Notes under the pieces: model-generated
What the model was told of the DNA's origin: nothing
Databases searched by the model: none
What the model saw: only the letters and a program-made list of their open reading frames with translations
Made by a program: the position numbers and the translations under genes
DNA from: Branchiostoma floridae
Taxonomy: Eukaryota > Chordata > Leptocardii > Amphioxiformes > Branchiostomatidae
Direction: 5' to 3'
DNA length: 64,000 nt
NCBI RefSeq assembly: GCF_000003815.2
Contig: NC_049992.1
Span: 21,673,232 to 21,737,231 of the forward strand
In this document: positions 59,401-64,000 of the stretch, one piece after another
Numbering within the stretch: position 1 is the first letter of the stretch
Layout: each line of letters starts with the position of its first letter

Positions 59401-60894
59401 TATCTGATATATAGGTGTAGTCTGTGAAAAGCTACAAGCATTAGTCCAAAGTGCTCTGCTCAGTCCAATTTTAATCTGCTCGATGTTAAGTGCATTTGCT
59501 ACATGATTTCATATTTCCTGCTTGTCCAAACAGTAAAAGAACAGCATATAGCAATGCTGCATCATGATTCTAAAAATTGATTGGTTGAAGTTACTGTGTG
59601 AGGAACTTAAGTAGAAAGTAGACTTTAAACATCATTCCAATCTTGCTCTGAATACTTTTAATGTACTAGTATTGAAGACGGTGGTGGCAGGCACAGCAGA
59701 GCAGACAGCAATACGACTTCTTTCACAGTGCTTACAACATACTGTAAATGCAGAATCGTTCGCGGTAGTTTTATGTCCACGGTTTTTGCGGTGGCCACTT
59801 CACCACAAACTTGAATTAAAACCATAACGTACATTTATCCATTATATAAATGTGGCTACAGTCTATGGTGCTACCTTGAAGTTAAAACCACCACAAAAAC
59901 TCCATTTTCCTGCTGCCTTGAAAGTAAATCCCAGCTAACTTAAATGCATTTACAGTATACAGGGATGAAGGAACTTTTACTACTAAACAAATGGGGGTTT
60001 GGCAACTAACTCTACCTATATGTAGGTATTCAAGGAATTCACATATATGACAGTTTCTTAGTAATTACCAAAGTCCTCGGTGTGGTTGAAAACAGCCTGT
60101 GTTCGGTGGTCCTGTTTAGAAGAACCGGCTCCAGTGTATGTGATTAAAGCACGGCCTGGTAAGAAATCAAGAACCAGACTTAATAACACTAAGTATCCAT
60201 TGACATTGTCTAATAATCATAAGAACGACCACCTAGCTACAGTTACCCATAGATCTGAGATTATAACTATATAGGGAGTTTCTTTAAAGGCTGGTGACAA
60301 AATATGAGGACTTTAACTTAAAAAATCAATCTTAAAATTTAAGATTTTTTTCAATCTCAGAAGAAAAGGAAGCATCGCATCTAAGATCAACAAAACAAGG
60401 TGAAATATAATGTAACTACATTAGTGTTGATGTTGTTAGCAAGGTTTTCACCTGTTGACAGCTCCCACAGCTTCACTAGAGAGTCCTTACCACTCGACAA
60501 GATGTACTGTGGACAAAAGGGGAAACAGTAATAAAAAGTTGTTCCTAAGTCAATCAATGAGTTTCAGATCATCACATTTGGCTGTCTGCGGCAAAATCAT
60601 TAATGACTTAACAATGCCTGGCTATATTACAACGGAAGGTCAGGACTGGTGGACACAAGACAAAAATCTGAGACTCAAGTTTGTGACTGAAACCTGTTAT
60701 GCTGTTAGACAAATTCAGTAATCAGGTTTTCTTTGATCATGTTTGGTATGATTCACTTCTGGTGTTAGCCCAGGTACAAGTCAATCCAACTTCATAGCAA
60801 GACACAACATGGTTACATTTAATACAACTATACATGAAGACAACAAAGCAGTCGGACCAACCTTGGAGTTTCTGGAGAAAACTACAGAGCTCAC
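53328..60894 (-). CDS. CSTF1: cleavage stimulation factor subunit 1 (CstF-50), C-terminal exons; 5' part beyond window
   Basis: CstF-50 is the WD40 subunit of the nuclear CstF complex that binds the GU-rich element downstream of poly(A) sites in mRNA 3'-end processing. Five minus-strand exons join in frame: 60894-60862, 60506-60452, 60155-60069, 57366-57286 and 53440-53328 (intron phases 0, 1, 1, 1). They give 122 residues to the stop. The product reads [35 protein letters not shown]...[57 protein letters not shown], which follows human CSTF1 almost residue for residue through its last WD repeats. Human CSTF1 is 431 residues, so about 70% lies upstream. No preceding exon (ending around HDGAE) was found between 60,895 and 64,000. 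Introns carry a retrotransposon, a pogo-like copy, a MITE and two foldbacks. Confidence 0.95.
53892..54440. mobile_element. internally deleted pogo-like element copy
   Basis: Begins TACAGTCAAACAGTCAAACC (first bases duplicated), then TGTCTATAGCGGCCACTCAA as in the full copy at 62,766. It shares ACCACAAGCAA.AAGTTACA, TTGATATTGTCTGAAGAGAC and ATGCTAATGT.GTCCTCAC-like segments. The right end is degenerate (TATAGTGGCCACCTGTCTAT near 54,402-54,421). Inside the last CSTF1 intron. Confidence 0.75.
54620..56455 (-). mobile_element. CR1-like non-LTR retrotransposon with long 3' region
   Basis: The reverse transcriptase C-terminal part (56455-55868) is followed on the same strand by ~1.25 kb of non-coding 3' sequence down to about 54,625. 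The 3' part matches 41,938-42,757. In the last CSTF1 intron, same orientation as the gene. Confidence 0.75.
55868..56455 (-). pseudogene. CR1-like reverse transcriptase C-terminal fragment
   Basis: 195 open codons. Thumb motif [17 protein letters not shown], then [69 protein letters not shown] and SVEAFKAGL, the canonical end of CR1/jockey-group RTs. Palm residues and the endonuclease are absent. No stop within the fragment, so it is probably a fairly recent 5'-truncated insertion. Confidence 0.88.
56565..56999 (-). pseudogene. unidentified coding-like fragment related to the 984-bp satellite frame
   Basis: The minus strand reads two blocks separated by an in-frame [23 protein letters not shown]...GLKPFFQIS, then [20 protein letters not shown]. 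The second block resembles VSEHSFSGMGIYMVKDPK in the minus frame of the 984-bp satellite. At DNA level 56,697-56,743 matches the satellite at 34 of 47 positions by eye. No family recognised. Within the last CSTF1 intron. Confidence 0.4.
57286..57366 (-). CDS. CSTF1: CSTF1 exon, 81 bp
   Basis: [20 protein letters not shown], then RQRLLSL. Acceptor TCTTCCCAG, donor GTATGT. Followed upstream by a 2.7-kb intron holding two foldbacks. Confidence 0.95.
57494..58730. repeat. large foldback: 335-bp inverted arms, ~570-bp spacer
   Basis: Arms 57494-57828 and 58396-58730 are reverse complements with scattered differences (shared segments such as TTCGGGGCAAACCCGTTGCT, GTGGGGTTAGCTAATGGGAT, TGACAGTGAATGCTGT-like). 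Each arm, read outward, ends an open frame with [12 protein letters not shown]...EE, GYH.VGLANGI.VN.KKDN.K and a stop (57,676 on minus, 58,547 on plus). In the 2.7-kb CSTF1 intron. Confidence 0.85.
58981..59489. repeat. foldback: ~155-bp inverted arms around a palindromic 31-bp tandem repeat
   Basis: Arms 58981-59135 and 59331-59489 are nearly identical reverse complements (e.g. GTAGAATGCAATTAGATGTC / GACATCTAATTGCATTCTAC). The 195-bp centre holds about four units of AGAATTCTGCAGAATTCTGG plus GAACCTGAGCC, in which GAATTCTGCAGAATTC is itself a perfect palindrome. In the same CSTF1 intron as the preceding foldback. Confidence 0.92.
59740..59957 (+). mobile_element. MITE, TACTGTAAATGCAG family, copy 3
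   Basis: Ends TACTGTAAATGCAGAATCGT and GCATTTACAGTA. The internal AGTCTATGGTG.TACC segment matches the copy at 51,884. Lies 112 bp from the CSTF1 exon at 60,069. Confidence 0.82.
60069..60155 (-). CDS. CSTF1: CSTF1 exon, 87 bp
   Basis: [20 protein letters not shown], then AVFNHTEDF. Acceptor TTTCTTACCAG, donor GTAATT. Phase 1 at both ends. Confidence 0.95.
60452..60506 (-). CDS. CSTF1: CSTF1 exon, 55 bp
   Basis: [18 protein letters not shown] plus one base; WD repeat end motif KLWEL. Acceptor TTGTCCACAG, donor GTGAAA. Confidence 0.95.
60862..60894 (-). CDS. CSTF1: CSTF1 exon, 33 bp
   Basis: Eleven codons, [11 protein letters not shown]. The acceptor follows a strong pyrimidine tract (CCCTTTTTTGTTTTAG); a TAG immediately upstream in frame fixes this boundary. 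The donor GTTGGT is weaker than consensus. Phase 0 at both ends. Confidence 0.85.
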
Positions 60895-61897
60895 CTAAAA
60901 CAAAAAAGGGGGCATGTTTATTACAATGTAAAAAAAAATGAAGATGTAAAATTGCATAATATTTATCAATATGCTCCAGGCAGAGCCTACTGTAAAAGTA
61001 AAACTGAAAATACAGGAATGACAACTCTGCACAGAATGTGTGTGTTTCAAAAAGCCCTTAGGACCAAACCCTAGTCAAAAAGCCAGTAGGAATCGCCTTT
61101 ATAGAGTATGTAAATGAGTTACCTGTATGGTGTTACACAGTATGTAGTATGTCATGATATGTAAGGGAGAGGGGGTAGGCATCACTTATGTGTCTGAATT
61201 GAACTTTTAATGGGATTGTCAGCCTTATGCCGTATTAAATGCATTATGGAAATGATGATATTAAACGGTATTGTACATTTACACTTATAATTCATGTACC
61301 GGGGATATAAGCCCCAAAAGAGAAGATAGTTACTGTACATGTATGTTTAATGTTTTGGTATCTTAATTCAAAAGACATGTGGCGCTAGTGGAAACACAAC
61401 TTCACTGATTGGCCAAACGGATCAAATTCCGTGGATCTGTGGGCCACAATCATCCTAGAGACGACCTCAGCTCAGATATGTTTCAAGGGATTGCATTTGT
61501 CACTTGGGTCACATAAAGCCAGCAACCCCATGTATGAGGGAACTTCAGGCTCATGAATGCAGGCTTATGAATGCAGCTACAGGACTCTTCAAAGACTTAG
61601 CCCTTAAGCTGCTGGTGTTTCTGACCAAAAAGTAGTCTCAGTGCTGGGGTTTCCAGACCCTCTTGAAATAGGGGGTACTACTTTTATTTTACTACATTTT
61701 TGTATCTTTCCTCTCAATAAACCATATAAAGCTATACATCAAAAGAAAGCTAAGAATCTCTACTTTCTAAAGGACTATTATAAATGTTGGTTACTATGAG
61801 GAATAATGGACAGCAAGGGCAATAATGCAATAAAAATGCATTGTTTTATAATCTTTATGTATTATTCTGTTCAAACCATACAAAAAGGATATGTATT
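60895..61897. other. CSTF1 intron sequence
   Basis: No exon recognised on either strand. The upstream CSTF1 intron is at least 3.1 kb. Confidence 0.5.
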
Positions 61898-64000
61898 AAA
61901 GCTTACAGTATTGCTGGGATATCATGACAAGATCAGCATTACATACAGAAGAAAAAATGGTATACAGGTGTCACTACGGGTGAGTTTATGGCTTGGTATT
62001 GTCTATGGTGCTGAACCAACTATTTAGCTAACAAGCTGATTCCTCAAAATACATTTCACTTCTTCCTATACCTTTATGAAAGATAGTACATACACATGAT
62101 GCATATCAGGTTAAAGCTTACAGTCCATACTGTCTTCAGACAAGATTGTCAACATGATAACACCATCTGTATAATAAAAAGGTAAAAGCAATAAAAACAT
62201 ACATTTTCCACATTACTTCAATACAACCTACCCAAGTACCATCCGTACATGTATATCTTGTACCATGAGTATACAGTTCCTGAGAGGTCCTGACAAGATC
62301 AGAATTGCATACAGAAGAAAAAATGGTATACAGGTGTCACTACAGGTGAGTTTATGGCTTGGTATTGTCTATGGTGCTGAACCAACTATTTAGCTAACAA
62401 GCTGATTCCTCACAATGTATTTCACTTCTTCCTATACCTTTATGAAAGATAGTACATACACATGATGCATATCAGGTTAAAGCTTACAGTCCATACTGTC
62501 TTCAGACAAGATTGTCAACATGATAACACCATCTGTATACATAATAAAAAGGTAAAAGCAATAAAAACATACATTTTTCACATAACTTCAATACAACCCA
62601 CCCTAGTACCATCAGTATACAATGTACATGTAGCTTGTACCATGAGTATACAGTTCCTGAGAGGTCCTGACAAGATCAGAATTGCATACAGAAGAACAAA
62701 TGGTATACAGGTGTCACTACAGGTGAGTTTATGGCTCGGTTTTGTCTATGGTGCTGAACCAAGTACAGTCAAACCTGTCTATAGCGGCCACTCAAGGGAC
62801 TGGTCAAAATTGGCCACTATAGAGAGGTGGCCACTATAGAGAATATGCTAATTAATTGACCACAAGCAATAAGTTACACATGGTTTTAGTACCCACTGAT
62901 CTTTATTCACATAATACAGTACTGTACATGTACTGCAATGATTTTTACACTATATGTATAAGAAAACAAAAGCTATAAAAAGTTTTAAATGTTCTACAGC
63001 TGATATTGTCTGAAGAGACCGGTATCGTCATATTTCTTTGATCTATCGTCTTGTATCCTTTGATACTTCGCCGTCCGTGTGTCCCCGCTCGCGTTCACAC
63101 GTCAGATTCGCCCATTATGCTAATGTAGTACTCACAAGAAAAGTCTAGTCATTTTAGACTTATCTCTTAATAAATGTAATAATAAAATCCATCATAGTCT
63201 GAAGTTCATATCATTTTGTCTTTGTAACAATTTATTTAGAAAGTTTTTGTGATGTAAATTAACCTAAGCGATAGTGTATTAGAACGTAACTTTAACACAA
63301 TTTACCTCCGTAATATTGGTGTCGTCTATTGACCTTATATGACCTCGTTTGTCAGCGGGTATGGGCAGCGCCAGTTTACGAAGTTTTGTTTTGAAAATAA
63401 GTCAAAGAGGTTTTAAATCCGGCGTAGGGTGACGATACGGCTGCTGTATATGGCCGAACGCGTGCCGAAACATAGATCAGCGGTCCGGTGGCCGTTATCG
63501 GCAGTGTTTTTGTACCTGCGGGACCAGAAATCGTGTGGCCGTGGCCGCGTTGGGCAGGTGGCCGCTGAGCCTATTTCTTAATCATTACGAATCCAAGGGA
63601 CCGACAAAAAGTGGCCACTATGGGCAGGTGGCCGGTATGCAAAGGTGGCCGCTAATACAGGTTTGACTGTATTCAGCTAACAAGCTGATTCCTCACAATA
63701 TATTTCACTTCTTCCTATATATATACCTAAAAAGATAGTACATACACATGATGCATATCAGGTTAAAGCTTACAGTCCACACTGTCTTCAGACAAGATTA
63801 TCAACTTGAGAACATCAACTTTATATATAATAAAAAGGTAAAAGCAATAAAAACATACATTTTCCACATCACTTCAATACAACCCACCCTGGTATCATCA
63901 GTATAGCTTGAACCTTGAGTAATACAGTTCCTGAGATGTCCTGACAAGACCAGCATTGCCTACAGAAGAAAAACAGAACAGGGGTATAACTACAGGTGAG
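61898..64000 (+). repeat. ~366-bp tandem repeat, four copies, interrupted by a transposon
   Basis: Aligned by the GTGAGT site, copies sit at 61,980, 62,346, 62,723 and 63,996 (the last 904 bp + TA later because of the insertion). The periods are 366, 377 and, after removing the insertion, 367 bp. Shared words: CATACACATGATGCATATCA, GTCCTGACAAGATCAG, TATACAGGTGTCACTACAGG, GTATTGTCTATGGTGCTGAA. A short plus frame (FLRGPDKIRIAYRRKNGIQV in copy 2) runs into G|GTGAGT. No splice acceptor or gene assignment can be proven. It lies within or upstream of CSTF1 on the opposite strand sense. Confidence 0.88.
62766..63669. mobile_element. 904-bp pogo-like (Tc1/mariner) element with TA target duplication
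   Basis: The left end CAGTCAAACCTGTCTATAGC and the right end ...TACAGGTTTGACTG are inverted repeats. Flanking TA at 62,764-62,765 and 63,670-63,671. The element interrupts copy 3 of the 366-bp array: neighbouring copies read GAACCAACTATTTAGCTAAC where this copy reads GAACCAAG-TA-[element]-TA-TTCAGCTAAC, an empty-site proof. The ends are rich in GTGGCCGCTAT words in both orientations. No transposase frame, so non-autonomous. Confidence 0.93.

Noticed and set aside
60895..64000. Upstream CSTF1 exon (expected to end near HDGAE)
   Set aside because: Searched on the minus strand for the expected residues before a GT donor and found none. It most likely lies beyond the window.

Overview
The window is eukaryotic (metazoan) genomic DNA. 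It has intron-bearing genes with canonical GT/AG junctions, several classes of non-LTR retrotransposon, tRNA-derived SINEs, cut-and-paste DNA transposons and MITEs, and many mini- and macrosatellites. The protein families and the repeat mix fit an invertebrate deuterostome. A lancelet (Branchiostoma) is my best guess, but this is inference: no database search was possible.

Layout. Positions 1-35,000 hold no gene I can assemble with confidence. They contain decayed retrotransposon pieces (one non-LTR family with copies at 320, 3.4 kb, 13.1 kb and a 3' tail at 21 kb; a CR1/jockey-like fragment at 1.4 kb; an L1-type ORF1 piece at 2.3 kb), a 984-bp macrosatellite with two-monomer higher-order structure (6,090-10,506), a 252-bp satellite (11.2-12.7 kb), a 41-bp minisatellite (21.3-21.9 kb) and a 1.05-kb element with TTA target duplications (29.1-30.2 kb). 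A possible signal-peptide first exon lies at 16,847-16,946 on the minus strand. An unassigned 105-residue frame lies at 30,247-30,564.

Positions 35,377-60,894 carry three genes, all on the minus strand. CSTF1 (cleavage stimulation factor 50 kDa subunit) is represented by five C-terminal exons, and its upstream exons lie beyond the right edge. Two tandem TMEM47/VAB-9-like four-pass membrane protein genes follow (50,508-46,938 and 38,768-35,377). They share an identical three-exon plan, the same intron phases and an exactly 141-bp middle exon, so they are a tandem duplicate pair.

The introns are the most unusual part. Intron 1 of the distal TMEM47-like gene holds a 51-bp minisatellite whose unit aligns without gaps to that gene's own exon 1/intron 1 junction, including the GTAAG donor. 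The same intron holds a duplicated copy of the exon 2 acceptor. CSTF1 introns hold two large foldback structures, MITEs and a retrotransposon. The right end is a ~366-bp tandem array into which a 904-bp pogo-like element inserted at a TA; the neighbouring array copies supply the empty site.
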